DNA of 64,000 nucleotides from Gnetum montanum (lineage: Eukaryota > Streptophyta > Gnetopsida > Gnetales > Gnetaceae), in the NCBI GenBank assembly GCA_015680685.1, contig MNCI01015910.1:580939-644938 (forward strand), read 5' to 3'. A model generated the notes under the pieces. It had not been told where the DNA came from. It did not search any database and worked only from the letters and a program-made list of their open reading frames with translations. Within the stretch, counting starts at the first letter, position 1, and every line of letters begins with the position of its first letter. Made by a program: the position numbers and the translations under genes. Positions 12,185 to 24,346 of the stretch are shown piece after piece.

Positions 12185-13790
12185 AAGAACGTCATCAATC
12201 TTGTTCTTTGGATAACTACTTTAGAACCAGTCCATTCCAAGTGTTTCCTCTAGATCCAATCCATTATTGTATGATTGCCATCTACACACACAACACAATC
12301 TTATATTAGCAAGGGTAAATGAATCATAATGTAATTGATACCTTGCTTCGGTGTAAGGTCCATTGGGTGAGTTGTGATATGGCTGATACGGATCTAGAGA
12401 TATAATATTGGTGCCTACCAGAGGTGTAGGGGATTAGAGAAAATCAAAAAAAAATTGGACTAGGACCTCCATGACTGAGAGTGAACCTTCGATAGCAAGA
12501 GAATGGAGAAAAAGAAAAGGAACAAGAAAGATGGAGAAAAAGAAACAATGGCCACACCAATAAAATGGATGTCAAAGATGGAGATGAACAAAATAAATGG
12601 TGATTGTAGAAATGTTTAAGAGAAAGAAATTAATCGATGCACCAAATAGGAATGCTAGTGGATCCTCCCCAAAGCAGGTTCATGCCCTTAATGCCCTAAC
12701 AATCCCACATTCAAAGAGTCTGTAGGCTCTAGAAATGTCATTTGGGAGCAAGAGTTAAATTCTTAACCATAAGAGTTTACCAAAAAAAAAAATAATGCAT
12801 CCACCAAAATATGGACTACTGATACAACCGGCAATGAGGTGATAAATGGGGAAAGAAGGATGGAAAGAAGAGAATGGAATGGAATCTCAAGAACAAGGTG
12901 GTGTACAGGCCCTTGTGTATTTAATGATTAATGTGACTTGGTAGACCTCATTCCAAATCTAGCCTCAAACAAACCACATCCAGTGACTTCACATTAATAC
13001 ATTTGGCCCATCCATCCACTTGAAGTAACAAGAATGCTTCCATCAAAGAGTCACAACCATTCTGACAAAACAAAAGAGGAGAAAGTAGGGAGCGAGAAGG
13101 GCCTTAGTTAGAGGGAACATTTTTCTTTTAGTTCCATAACTAGTTCTTGTAGCCCAAATGATTATTTTTTCTAAGGGGTGTGCTTTAAATCCTCACTATT
13201 CTTTTTCTTTTTTCTTTGTGTTTTTGAGTGAGAACCACACCATGCAAAGACTTATTATTTTTATTTTCTCAACTTCCCAATAATGGGATAATGTCAAAAT
13301 GGTAAGAAACTCAAGAAGAAAACATCCAAGAAACCAAGAGAATGGCCAACACAAGTGCATCAAATATCCTTGAAGTCACACCCTTTGCAATCCTTGAGTC
13401 CTTCCTTAGTTTGAGAACGACCCAGTCACCGATTCATTGATAATTCTTATTATTGAGAAAGGGACTGTACAATTCCAAGCCAAGAGAGACCATAGAAATT
13501 TATGGATGAGTGGATGATGTGGACTTATTTCCTGTTATATCAAAAGAACCATACCTTAGTATCAACATCATAACTTAAAGGTAAAAACCAAACATTAGCA
13601 ATCAATGGAATACAGTTCATACCATCTTCAGAGCACTTATTACATGATGAATCAAAACAAAATAATCAAACACATGAAGAAATGAAAAAGGTATAAACGA
13701 TATTGTAAAAAAAATAAGAAAAGTTAAAGAAATTTTTTTAAAAAAAATGTGTAAAAAAAAACTTAAAAAGAAACTGAGGGCCTCGATTGA
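12185..13790 (-). other. Non-coding 3' internal region of the Athila-like element
   Basis: This corresponds to 54044-55550 of the plus-strand relative, and shared words such as TGTGTTGTGTGTGTAGATGG confirm it. Athila elements often carry an env-like frame here, but no long frame is present. Purine-rich runs occur near 13715-13770. Confidence 0.6.
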
Positions 13791-14631
13791 TCAACATAGG
13801 TGGCCATCTCCCTCATGATTGAATTGAAAGGGAGAGATCCAAAATATTGAGCACTTGTTTGAATATTTTAGAAGTGTCCACCTTCTCCCAATTGATGTTT
13901 TCATATCAAGGGTTGTAAGTTGGCGACACTCTTGCTCTAGTATGTCTATGCTTTCGATGTGACTGCAAGTTGTTTCCCTAGTTAGTTCCATGCATGTTGG
14001 TGAGTTTCTCTTCTTATTAGCTATCAACCACTGGGTGTTTTCTTGTTGTGTGGTTGCTACATACAGGCACTTTTGTATGTTAGTTCCTTGAGCATACCAG
14101 TTGCATGTAGGAGATGCTGAACACTCCTGTATGCCATCACCCTTAGTATCACTGTATGTGATGCATGGAACCTTCTTTTTCTCAATCTTTCCATAAGTGT
14201 TTTCCTTGGATATTTCCAAGGAAAGATTGTAGATTCCTAGGCATGCATTGATGGTACTTAGCTATGCCCTTCCAATTATTGTTGGGAAGTTCCCTTTGTC
14301 ATTGTTTACTTGGATCACTAGGAAATCAGCTGGGTATGACCAACCACACAGTGGTAACAGTGTCCTCCACTAGTCCCAAGGGAACAATGATGGACTGGTC
14401 AGCCAGCTCTAAGTGAATATTGCTCTTCTTTAGTGGAGGCAGGTTCTAGGCTTTATACATTTCCTGTGATATCAAGTTGACTCTGAAACCTAAGTCCAGA
14501 AGAGCCTTACGTGATTCATTCCCAATGACTTGGAGGTAGATTAATGAACTTCTAGGATTAGAGAGTTTCCTAGGAAGGTAGCCTTCCTTGATCCAGTTAG
14601 TGATAGTATGTGTTAACATAACCATGTGCAT
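13791..14631 (-). pseudogene. pol: Protease relic fused to the pol C-terminal tail
   Basis: The frame at 14631-14446 contains ALLDLGFRVNLISQEMYKA, the retropepsin active-site region with its Asp kept (DLG). The next frame, 14219-13791, starts at the end of the protease (KKKVPCITYSDT) and continues through the linker. It then passes directly into CSIFWISPFQ...EGDGHLC, which in the relative at 53980-54043 is the extreme C terminus of pol. About 2.9 kb that would encode RT, RNase H and integrase is gone, yet the 142-codon frame crosses the junction. The product cannot reverse transcribe. Confidence 0.8.
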
Positions 14632-15249
14632 CGAGCTCTATTGTTAGTTTGAAGGGAGCTTCAAAGCCTTATTTGATGGAGGAACGTTCAGAAACTCAAC
14701 TGCTTATGGTTGTGAGAGCTTGTTTGGATTGTTGGTTTTGAAGAAAGGTCTTCTCTTTGTACGATTATTAGAACCAGTAGCGGGTTGGATATTTACAGCT
14801 CTCGTAGCATTATGTTGCTACGATTGAGTGGGGAGTTCCCCTTGCATCTTCGGAGCAAGTGGTAGTGGAGCTATCGGTGTAAGAGATGCAGATGGATTTG
14901 AAGGGTGGTATGGATGTGGTGTGTCTCTCCTAGGAGAAGAAGTCCTATAATACTCCTAAGCTTGGTAGTGATGTTGTGGGGTCATGTGATCAATAGATTC
15001 ACTTGGAGAGATTGGCTGCTGCACGTAGTAGCCATATGTATTAGGGTACCGGTAAGGGTATTGTTGCCTAGGCGATGGCATTCCCCATTACTGTGGGTAT
15101 TGCCACTACTGGTATTTCTCAATAGGCTGTGGTGGAGTTCCACTTGGATAATATGTTAACGGTTGGTGGAACTACCTTGGGTTACCTTGGGGATAAGGTA
15201 ACCTTTAGGGTGCTTGCCATTTGTTAAGTCTTGGGTTGAGTGCATACAC

Positions 15250-17157
15250 GTTGGACTCTTGCAGATGTGAGATTATTGGGCAACATCCCTTAGGATGGTC
15301 ATACTAGCATATTTCACATCCACCGTCATTGTCTATATCAGAATCCAAAACCTCTTCAGTGATAGCTATTTTACCCTTACCTTTGTTACGTGCATGGTCC
15401 AAATCCCTCTTCTTCTTTTTATCATAGTCACTACTTTGCTCCTTAGGCTCCTCTATGATTTTTAAAATAGTTTCAAATATACTATCTAAGGAGTCCCACA
15501 TCTGATCTACCTTGGTTGACACTTCTGTTATTAATTTCTGGAGTGGTAAGGTTTTCCTATTCACCAACTCTTCAAGTGGTGACTCATCCTCCTCCTCACA
15601 GAATCTCACTCCCCTCTTTCGGAGGGAAGGATCACGGTTATACTCTTTCACGATGTCTCTATTATGTAGCTCTCCTTCTTCGTTAGCTACTTACTTCAAC
15701 AATCTATGAACCTCATGGGATCTAAGCTCTGATAATCTCCCTTGGGCATATGTTCCAAGGGTTCTCCTGGTTTCATGTCTTAGCCCATCTATGAGATGGT
15801 GTAGTTGATCTTGTTGTGCATAACCATGGCTTGGGCAACGATGTAACAGTGTGTAATATCAGCCCATGGTAGCATCCAAGGGTTCATGATTACCCTTCTT
15901 CCATCCTTGGATCTGCTTTTGCAAGTTGGACACTCGAGAGTACGTCTGGTATTTATCGTTAAAAAGTTCTAACATTGTACTCCACCTTTGAATGGATTTC
16001 GGCTCTAAGGACTAGTACCAGCTTTTCACTTTCTTTATGAGTTTCATTGGGAACAAATTTAACTTTTTCAACTCATTTTCAATATTTTGCAAGGCACAGG
16101 CATCGTGAAATGCTTGTAAGTGGTTCTGCGGATCAACGTTGTATCCCCCCTCAAATCATGGGATATTATTCATGTCTAGTCTCTTGATTCGACTATCTTT
16201 TTGGTGCCTTGTAGGTATTCTAACTACCTCCGTAATGTCTGACATGCTTCGGGTTGCAAGTAGATGGTCTTCATGGTCATTTCTCTCATGGCATCTATGA
16301 TGTCTATGTGGTTCCCTACTTTCCCTTCTTCCATGTCGTGATTCCCTAGAATTCCCTCATCGTCGCTCTCGACTCTCTCGTCAAGGTTTCTCATTGTGCT
16401 TACCTTTATCTTCACGGTGAGGTTCCTTATGACTGCGTCCTGATGTTGAAGGAGAGGGTGAATGTGATGATGAAGGTGAATAAGAAGAAGAACCATCACC
16501 ATGACGATGTTTCCTACCTTCTCTTCGGTGATCCTAGCCCCAATTGGGATGATGATCAGACTTCCAGCTTTTATCTTGTGTTTGCGTTCCCTCATTGAAC
16601 ACTTGGTGTTCATGGGGATCAGAACCAGGATCATGAATTGCAGAATGAAGGTTCTGATACACTACCTCCTCACCATCATTAGGAGGGAGAACATTATTCT
16701 ATGGAGAACTTATGAAAATAGGTTCACCACCCTTAATTTCACTTATGACAGGTGAAGCATTATGGGGTCCTTTACCCTTCAATGATGTATAGTGACTCTC
16801 CTACCGCAAGTCCTGTTGACATTGCGCTTCTATGGGATGGTAGTCCCTTACGTTGTAATCACATGCAACGTACTCAATGTATAATTGTAACATGCCTATT
16901 AGTGCAAGGACATGAAGGAGCATGTTAGGGGTAGCTCTGTCTAGAGGAAACACTATGTTACCCTCCAAGTCTCTCCATCATAGTTGTTTTTCTTGATGGA
17001 AGATAAAGGTAAATTTGGGTATATACTCATCGTGGTGAGTATACACCACACTGAATTGTGGAGGACCTAGCGGTTCTTGGTTATGTATGTTGTGCTGCTG
17101 ACTGCCTCTTGTGTGATCCTTAGGCAGTGAAGTGCTTTTGTGAGGAGAAGAAGACAT
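15250..17157 (-). pseudogene. gag: Degenerate Athila-type gag
   Basis: The minus-strand start MSSSPHKSTSLPKDH at 17157 has the same place after the PBS as MSPSSYESTSPPR at 47914 in the relative. A Retrotrans_gag-like region follows on about 16160-15700 (GGYNVDPQNHLQAFHDACA, then ENELKKLNLFP). A charged C-terminal part at 15651-15304 contains SPLEELVNRKTLPLQ and a Lys/Arg-rich KKKKRDLDHARNKGKGK, then runs toward the protease through a Gln/Pro/Tyr-rich spacer. Several stops and frame changes interrupt it. No zinc knuckle is evident. Confidence 0.75.
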
Positions 17158-17280
17158 TGTTATTTTATTTGGTGTGCTATTGACCGTTTAATTTTTTCTT
17201 TGATTAATCCTTAGGATTCGTTTAAGCTTCCCAATGATGTGGATGATTTCCTATGTTCTACTTAGTGCACAAAAACTAAG

Positions 17281-17299
17281 TCCTTGGCAACGGTGCCAA
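17281..17299 (-). promoter_or_regulatory. Primer binding site (minus strand)
   Basis: Immediately inside the 5' LTR, the minus strand reads TTGGCACCGTTGCCAAGGA. This resembles the TGGCGCCGTTGCCGGGGA sites of Athila/Tat elements, which are usually assigned to tRNA-Asp. It fixes the orientation of the element. Confidence 0.85.
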
Positions 17300-18117
17300 T
17301 GATGAGTGGCGAGGTACCCCTACACTCAACCATATGAATACGAGAGTTACACATGTGATCCAGTTGAACTCCAAGGACTAAGTGCTTATGCGCCTTATGG
17401 AACACTTAAGGTTAATCAATCGTTGTCTTCCCAAGCTTACTTGTATTTGTCATGGTTGTATGGTTAAGTAAGATTGAGACATGTGATTTTATATCTTTTA
17501 TCTTTTTATTGCCTATGCTAAGAGAGGAAAGGGTGAAGAGACTAAGTAACTAGCTTTCACTAACTAATATTTAATTGTCCTAGCATCAGTATCCATTTAC
17601 ACTTTCCATACACACCCTGAACTAGTGCAATGCTACTGGGATTACCAAACGCTATTCGTTACTTGGTTACCAAGTGTAGCACACGTGCTTGAAGTGGTTG
17701 TATTGAATGCACTTAACTAGGAGAGTTGAGGGTTGAGAGAGATTAATTATCTAATAAAGCATTTAAACAATTAACAATAATTAAATTCCTATTTAGCTTA
17801 GGCCATATGCTGCAAGGTTTATCAGAAAGTTCATCTTTATTTCTGTACACAAATGTGTGCTCAGGTAAAATTTGCTCGAATAAAGATCCGTTCACTTTGA
17901 GACTCCTACTGTAGGCACATGGAAATTATTCTATCTCTGGAATGGTAAAACTGCTAGAGTCTAGCTAAGGATCTAGATGTAGATGTGGAAACAAGGGACA
18001 ACTACCTCTTATTTATAGAACTAGTGATGGGCTACAATATCATGTACGCGATATCGCAAGGATCGATGCGATATCACATACATGATATCGCGGCCCACAC
18101 GATATCGCATCCCATCA
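17300..18117 (-). repeat. 5' LTR of the minus-strand Athila-like element
   Basis: This is an 818-base LTR: TGATGGGATGCGATATC at its start, CTCATCA at its end. U3 carries four GATATC palindromes (18050, 18070, 18084, 18101). A TATA box (TATAAAT on the minus strand, 18017-18011) follows about 100 bases into the LTR. The R/U5 part matches 47206-47777 and 55860-56496. Confidence 0.92.
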
Positions 18118-18122
18118 GTATC

Positions 18123-18737
18123 ATTTCTTATGATCCTTTCATTTAAATTTGTCATTGCTAGTTGACTTGGTACCTATAATAGTCTGCTATTATAGTTTCC
18201 CAGTATTTAATTTGTAAATCCAATAGTATGTTTACAATTTGATGGAGCAAACACTCATCACATTTAGAACTTACTTTACTTACACTTCTAGTTAGCCACT
18301 AGTTTAATGTTATTTTTATTTTTAGTAATAATGGACTCAAATAATATAATGATCATATATATTAATCCCATTTAACCATATGGCATGAGTGCCCTATGAG
18401 TATGATTGGGAAGATAATAACATGCAATCACTAGAACTACTCTAGACATTCTACCAAACCTCTCTATAAATTATGATACAATCTACAATGTATGCTTATA
18501 GATTCATATGGATAAGCATGGAACATACTTGCTACTCAATACTAAGGTTGTGCTTACTAATAGTTTCCATGTATACTATAGTATTTCATGCAACTATGAT
18601 TTCATCACTAAGGTTATGCCTACCAACATGGAATACTATAGTATATATGGAAATTGTTAGTAAGCATAACCTTAGTGGTGAGTGGTAGGTATGTCTAATG
18701 CCCACTCATACAAATTCAATAATTGAATTTATAAGAT
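18123..18737. other. Intergenic DNA containing a foldback
   Basis: This is AT-rich flank of the inserted element; apart from the foldback at 18490-18720, no gene or element end is seen. Confidence 0.55.
18490..18720. repeat. Foldback (inverted repeat), MITE-like
   Basis: Inner arms 18542-18587 and 18630-18675 are reverse complements with only a few mismatches over 46 bases. Looser homology extends each arm outward to roughly 95 bases. The loop is about 42 bases and itself holds a third partial copy of CTAAGGTTATGCCTACCAAC. No clear target duplication was found. Confidence 0.8.
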
Positions 18738-18800
18738 GATGAGTGGCGAGCTACCCCTACACTCAACCATACGAATACGAGTGTTTCACGCATGATCATT
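18738..18800 (-). repeat. Athila-type LTR end fragment
   Basis: TGATGAGTGGCGAGCTACCCC followed by ACTCAACCATACGAATACGA matches the U5 end of the neighbouring Athila-like LTRs (17300 and 11145). It breaks off at about 18797. Only about 60 bases remain, with no element attached. Confidence 0.8.
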
Positions 18801-18895
18801 TCATTAAAATGTAGAAGATCATACATTGAAATGTTGGCTTTTACTCTTTTCAAATCCTCAACTAGATCATAAGTCTTATGTTCATCTTTGGCTTC

Positions 18896-20253
18896 TTATG
18901 GAGTTCTTCTAAGTATAGAAAGGGAGTTTGTTCCTTGTGGGGTGTTTGCTTGGGATGACCTAGTTTGATTATTGGTGTTATTTTGACTAGGAGTTCTTCT
19001 ATCTGGAGGAGTATAAGGATTATTCCTAGTTTGTTGATGTGTGGTGTTCATAATGTCACGAAGTCTATAGTAGCGAGTGTTATGTGGGTTGGGATCACTT
19101 ACAATGACTTGTTCAAATGAAGGAACTTCTTTACTTTTTGTTTCATGGTGTATGTTCAAGACCACAATGGGGGTTTTTCCATTTTGTTGACTTTGGACAT
19201 TGTCATCATATAATGCAAAAAATTGAGGACAAGTTTTCTCAAAATGTTGCCTAGTGTTATGGAGACAAGAATAATCATCATTAATTAATGTACTTGGATT
19301 TTTAGGTTTTATAGGAATCTTGTTGTTGTTTCACTTTAATTCAACTACTTCATTAGAAATTTTTTGAAGTGAAGTTATTATCTGGGTCATCTGATTTTGA
19401 GTTTGAGTTGTAAGTCCAATAGGATTAGATATCCCATTTGGGTTTATGATGGATTGAATTAAGGCTTTTGATTGGTCATCATTCAAACCAATATTAGACA
19501 GTAGAAATGAAGAAGATGCTAAACTTTAAAAATAATTGTTTGAAGGTTGAGTCAGTTGAAGGGGGGAGGAGTTTGAAATATAGTATTGGTCATTGAGAAA
19601 ATTGGTAAAGGTAGAGAACTAGATTGCATAGGGTTGCTAACACTCATCATTCCAGATCGGGTTGGAATGCTATTCATGAGGATAATTTGTTCTAACTCAA
19701 TTGCTTTAGTCATCGCTTCTTGTATTTATGTTATGTTGGGATTAGATTTAATGACATAGGAAAAGAATGGGTCAATGGTGAATAAGTAAAAATTGAGAAT
19801 TCTACTAGGTTGTGAATGTATCTCACTTGGTACATAAGAAAGTTGATAGAAGAATCTTAGATTGTAATCCCAGACATTCTCCCTAGGTAGTTTTCTTAAG
19901 CTTGTAAAGTTGCTTGATGCTAAGGTCAAGCTAGTGAACTTATCAAACTAGAGCATGAACTTATTTTTAAATTCTTGCCATGAGTTGATAGAAGCATTAG
20001 GGAGCATCAAAAACCATTGAGTGGCTTTACTCCTAAACATTTTCACAAATACCCTACATGCTATGTTCTTTTTGACAATGTTATGGATGCCTAATAAGGT
20101 TTCAAAACATTGTATATGTTGGTGGGCATCACTAGAAGGGGTTGTGGGATCGAAGAATATATTTATTTTTTAAAGTGATTTTAGAATATCATGATAGTTT
20201 GTGAATTTAAAGGAGTTGCTTACAAAGGGAGCTTGGGGTTGATTGGCTACCAT
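18896..20253 (-). pseudogene. gag: Degenerate gypsy gag
   Basis: A start MVANQPQAPFVSNSFKF lies at 20253 on the minus strand. The gag core continues through ATQWFLMLPNASINSWQEF and KLPRENVWDYNLRFFYQL (19929-19726), both typical of Retrotrans_gag. A Cys/His region (CLHNTRQHFEKTCPQF, near 19250) looks like a zinc-knuckle relic. The last 89-codon frame (19165-18896) is Asn/Thr/Gln-rich. Several in-frame stops make it a pseudogene. The ~750 bases of leader (20254-21000) are A-rich and non-coding. Confidence 0.75.
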
Positions 20254-21000
20254 CCTAATTCAAGTTCTTCTAGGGATAGAGCTTGGGAAACATGAGGCTT
20301 GTTATTTTCTTAAAGTGAAATGGTAGGTAGCTAGTCGACTAGGAGCAGGAGTAGAAGCTCTTTGTTGAGATGTTTTATAGGAAGATTTGCTCATAAAATG
20401 AAAAAGAACAAAAAATGTAAAATGCTAATAAAGTGTAAAAATTAAGGAAAATGGAAAAATATTTAAATACTATATTTTATTTATTTATTTTTATTTTTAA
20501 AAGGAAAATCAAAATTGCAAATAAAACAAAAAATGAAAAATTTTAGAAAAGTAAATTAAAAGTAAAATGATTTAAATCACCTTACTAAAGTTGGACCTGA
20601 GATAAGGATTGTTAGAGTATAAATTTGGAGATTTGAAAATTAATCTGAAACAGAGTAAGAAAATTGAAAATAGGTGATCGTTAACTAGAATTGGTATTAG
20701 AAATGGGTCACTAAAGGTTTTAGGTAACCTAATTAGAAACTAAAATAGGAAAATAAATTAGATTTTTAGAAAAAGAGGATTGAAAATAGATGAATGTTAA
20801 TAAGAATAGACAATAGAAATTTTTAAAAACTAGAAAAAATAGAAATCTTCAGAATCTATAAATTGGTAATTAAGAATATAAATAGGAATGAAACTAGGAA
20901 AGCAAAAACAAAAATAGATCGTGCAAATCAACAAGAAAGAATAGAAAAACTGATATTTTTAGAAACATAAAGGAAAAAATAGAGGTTTGGAAAATAACCC

Positions 21001-21017
21001 TTCTTCTAGTGCCAAAA
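21001..21017 (-). promoter_or_regulatory. Primer binding site (minus strand)
   Basis: TGGCACTAGAAGAAGGG lies three bases inside the LTR end on the minus strand. It differs at only two positions from the PBS of the Tat element (TGGCGCTAGAAGGAGGG). Confidence 0.75.
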
Positions 21018-21020
21018 GGG

Positions 21021-21735
21021 TGTTGATGTATAAATTTTGGACACATCAACACCTGGTAAAACTTGTTTATGGAGACTATTGCCTAGGGTGCCTCCTATAT
21101 GGGTACAAAAACTAGGGAATAGTCTCAATTGCAAAGGGCTATGTGATGTTAAATGATTAAATAGGGATCCTAGCCCTTCCCATCATGTTGTCATCATTCA
21201 TAGCCATTCGCTGTAGTTGCTTGCAACATTGTTACTATCAATGGCACCCACTATTGAGTAAACAACCTTGCTGCTGCAAAAAAGAGAAAAAATGTTTCTA
21301 TGCAGGAATGCACTACCATCAGTGCTACTGCTACCACATACCACCATTGCTAACATGCACCGTTGTTATTGCTATGTGTTGCTTGATTTTGCTATTCATG
21401 CCTCTATTGTGCACCATCGTCTATCACACCTATCACCATTTATAGGCTTCTGCTACCCATTGGGTACTACTTGCTCACATCATTGTCTTTTCCATCTATG
21501 CCTCTAATGTGCACCATCATTTTAGGAGAAAGGGAAGGATCAAAACCCAAAAACAAACTATAAGTAGGGGTCATCCTTGTGAGGAGAGGAGGTTCTGTTG
21601 ATGGATGAAAATAATTTAAAGGTTGCATGGTACCTCTTATTGAAGCACCCCTATTCAAATCATGACATCATACCTTAGTGTGTAAACCAATAAGTCATGG
21701 CCTTGTGCCTAGCATGGGTGATGTTGGCATCAACA
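21021..21735 (-). repeat. 5' LTR, TGTTGATG family
   Basis: This 715-base LTR has perfect 8-base inverted ends, TGTTGATG and CATCAACA. It shares its two outer portions with the longer LTR-like sequences at 7202 and 61754. Flanking bases after the end are ACCAT, and no partner target duplication was identified. Confidence 0.85.
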
Positions 21736-22924
21736 ACCATCAAGTATAAAATACTTGATCCTGCATTCTTTTCCAACTATTGATTCTATTTTAGGTATTT
21801 CAAGTACTAATTCAATTTCTGGTATGCTGAGATAATATTTACTTATGTGTCAATTACTATTGCATTGAGACACAATGCTATTTGTTGTTGTCTTGTCAAT
21901 TTTTAGTGATCTTGAAGATTTTCTTATATGGCTAATTTATATTTACATTCATTGTTGACATTGAAATCTATTTCAGTGCTCCTGAATGCTCATAAAGGTG
22001 CATGATGTGAACATGCATGATACTAATATAGATATTTTATTATGTCTATGTAGACTAAAAGGATCTATAAGATGAATTTCTTCAAAATATCTTAGTAGTA
22101 ATAAATCTTGAGTGTAATACATGTGTTTAATACTGAGGCAATTTGAACACTTCTTCTATATAATCTATAACTAACACACAACTTGAATAGCTCATACAAG
22201 ACACACTAGACTTAGATTTTCCATTTTCTTTTAAAAAAATATTTTCTACAACATTCTACTAATACACATTGCTCCTACCACTTGCAATAGACATATTCTA
22301 TATTTCCCTTTTTACTCAAAGATGAGTGATCTTTGTTAATTAGTGTTCTTATAGATATTAGAATTGTTGCATGTATCATCATGTCTGCCACCTCTAATAT
22401 GGTTAGTAAAATTGAAGAGATGTGTGTGTGTGTGTGTGTGCCTCATTTTGTGATTTTATAAAACTTTCTTTGTAACAAGTTTCCAAGGTTTTTTCAAATT
22501 ATCACTATTAAATGTAAACCATTTACATGTTATTGAAAGTTTCAAGAAAATTGAAGATATATATATATATATGCCTCATTTTGTGATTTTCTAAAACTTT
22601 CTTTGTAACAAGTTTCCAAGGTTGCTTTGAATTATCACTATTAAATGTAAACCATTTATGCATTATGGCAAACAAACAGTTTTAATATAATTGTTTAAGC
22701 ATGATTGAAAGTTTCAATGTAACTATTTACACATTATGGAAAGTTTCAACATAACTTTTTATGAAAGTTTTAATATAACCCTTTACGCGTTATGGAAAAA
22801 AAATGGTTTCAAATTTGAAACCAACTAAATTTGTTGTAATGGTTTTCATAAGAATGGTCTCATATTTTTCATTTAAACCAGAAGTTAATCCTTGGTAATT
22901 GATTTTCTAACCTATAAAATGTTC
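21736..22924. other. AT-rich DNA, probably partly copia U3; no gene seen
   Basis: No coding frame or element end is visible in 21736-22400. The distal part may be the U3 of the copia LTR whose shared portion begins near 22925, since TATAAAAT occurs at 22914-22921. Confidence 0.45.
22414..22690. repeat. Tandem duplication with a (TG)n tract in one copy and (AT)n in the other
   Basis: A unit of about 132 bases starting TGCCTCATTTTGTGATTT occurs at about 22440 and 22571. It is preceded by (TG)~11 in the first copy and (AT)~8 in the second. Following it are 30-base repeats around GAAAGTTTCAA at 22700-22790. Confidence 0.85.
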
Positions 22925-23205
22925 CTGATGAGAAAATAAACAAGCACTAGAAGATATCAAACTCACCATAGTTACAACTTTTGGGTCCCTATCACAAACA
23001 CTTAGAGTTTGCATACATCATTATTGTTGTTGAGCATTAGTGTGATAGAAGAATCCAAAACACTCTTTGAAACATGTTTACATAGTCCAAATGAGAGCAT
23101 CAATGGTTGGAGGTTGGTTTTTGGTTTATTTCTGCATTTTGGTGATTTTTTGAAATTTGGTTGAATACATGTTTTGATCAATGTTGTACAGCAAAATTTT
23201 CTTAC
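22925..23205 (+). repeat. 5' LTR (3' portion) of the copia element
   Basis: Shares CACTAGAAGATA, TTTGCATACA and GTGTGATAGAAGAATCC blocks with 26015-26285. The upstream limit of the LTR cannot be set because the partner LTR is truncated there. Confidence 0.75.
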
Positions 23206-23207
23206 GT

Positions 23208-23220
23208 TTAGTATCGAAGC
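23208..23220 (+). promoter_or_regulatory. Primer binding site, tRNA-iMet type
   Basis: TTAGTATCGAAGC just after the LTR end is a mutated form of the usual copia site TGGTATCAGAGC. About 1.1 kb of AT-rich leader (23221-24346) with no gene follows. Confidence 0.65.
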
Positions 23221-24346
23221 TAGTTAGGTCTTTGTCTTAATGCTTAGAACTTATTTGGATAAGGTTTCTATTAACAAAGTTTTTGATAATGGTTTGAATT
23301 GGTAGAATTTATTTTTCAATGATTATTTGTGAAAAATAATATTAGAAATTATTAGGGGATTAAATTTCTAATAATTTAGTGATTTGAAACATCAAAAATG
23401 ATGCTAGTTTTGGGTTTAAGATAGCTTTAAAACAATGCCATTTTTACAATAGCTAAATGGCATGTCATTTTGAAGTTATGAAATGTGTAGTTCTTTGCCA
23501 AAATGACATGTTATTTTCTAAAATCATGCTAAATAAATTTTTTTGAAATTTTGTTAAATTCAAAATTTTGTCATTTAGAGTAGATAAAATTTTAAAATTT
23601 AATTTATGCTAAAGTTTATTCAATTCTTGCAAATTAGTTGTTTTGGCATTTCTAAAATATTTTTGGATTTAAAATTACCAAAATTTTTATGAATTTTAAA
23701 ATTTTGGTAATTCATTTATAAATGCATGAAGTTGCTTATTCATTAATATTTCTAAAATAAAATTATGTTTATTTTAATACCATATTTATTAAGGAATGTT
23801 AAAATTTGGTAATTTATTTTAGAAATAATTTATTTTATGCATAATATATTTTGTATGTATTCATAAATAGACATATTGGTATATGTGTTAGAAAAATAGT
23901 TTTTTTGCATAAAAATAAATGGCTAGTTATCTATATAATTTTGTATAATTAGAGAGTAGCCACAACATCTTTAATTATGCAAAATTATATATTAAGAGTC
24001 TTTGGATCACATATGGTAAATAAACATTAAATTAGGATTAATCATATGTAATATAATAGATTTTTTCCCACAGGAATTTTTGTTATATTTAATATGATTA
24101 ATTAGGATGACGCATTGAATTATTTTTCTTAATTTACCCACAAGGATTAAGAAAAGGGATATAATTTAATAGTTTCATCATAAGGATATATGAATCTTTT
24201 TGAATTAAGAATTTAGTGCACAAGCAATTTTTATGTCATTTGATTTATATTTTATGCATGATTTACATTGGTAAACATGTCATATAGTATTTTAACCTCA
24301 AATTTAGTGGCATAAGCATGTTTTAATTTATGCAGTTATACAACCT

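Larger units (their letters stand above)
11145..18117 (-). mobile_element. Non-autonomous Athila-like Ty3/gypsy element with RT and integrase deleted
   Basis: Read on the minus strand: 5' LTR (18117-17300), PBS, gag, protease relic, a short pol tail, ~1.9 kb of non-coding DNA, then the 3' LTR (11901-11145). Flanks are GTATT on the left and GTATC on the right, a 5-base target duplication with one mismatch. It is the same family as the plus-strand element 26492-56496: the LTR R/U5, PBS region, gag and protease correspond. Compared with that element, the stretch from about 51110 to 53985 (RT, RNase H, integrase) is missing, and the frame stays open across the join. It would need enzymes from a relative to move. 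Confidence 0.9.
18801..21735 (-). mobile_element. Truncated Ty3/gypsy element: 5' LTR, PBS, gag
   Basis: On the minus strand the order is LTR (21735-21021), PBS (TGGCACTAGAAGAAGGG, ~21017-21001), an AT-rich leader, and gag to 18896. It then stops next to the Athila LTR fragment. Protease, pol and the 3' LTR are absent. The PBS resembles that of the Tat element at 27925 rather than the Athila-type site, so it is a different lineage from its neighbour. Confidence 0.8.
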
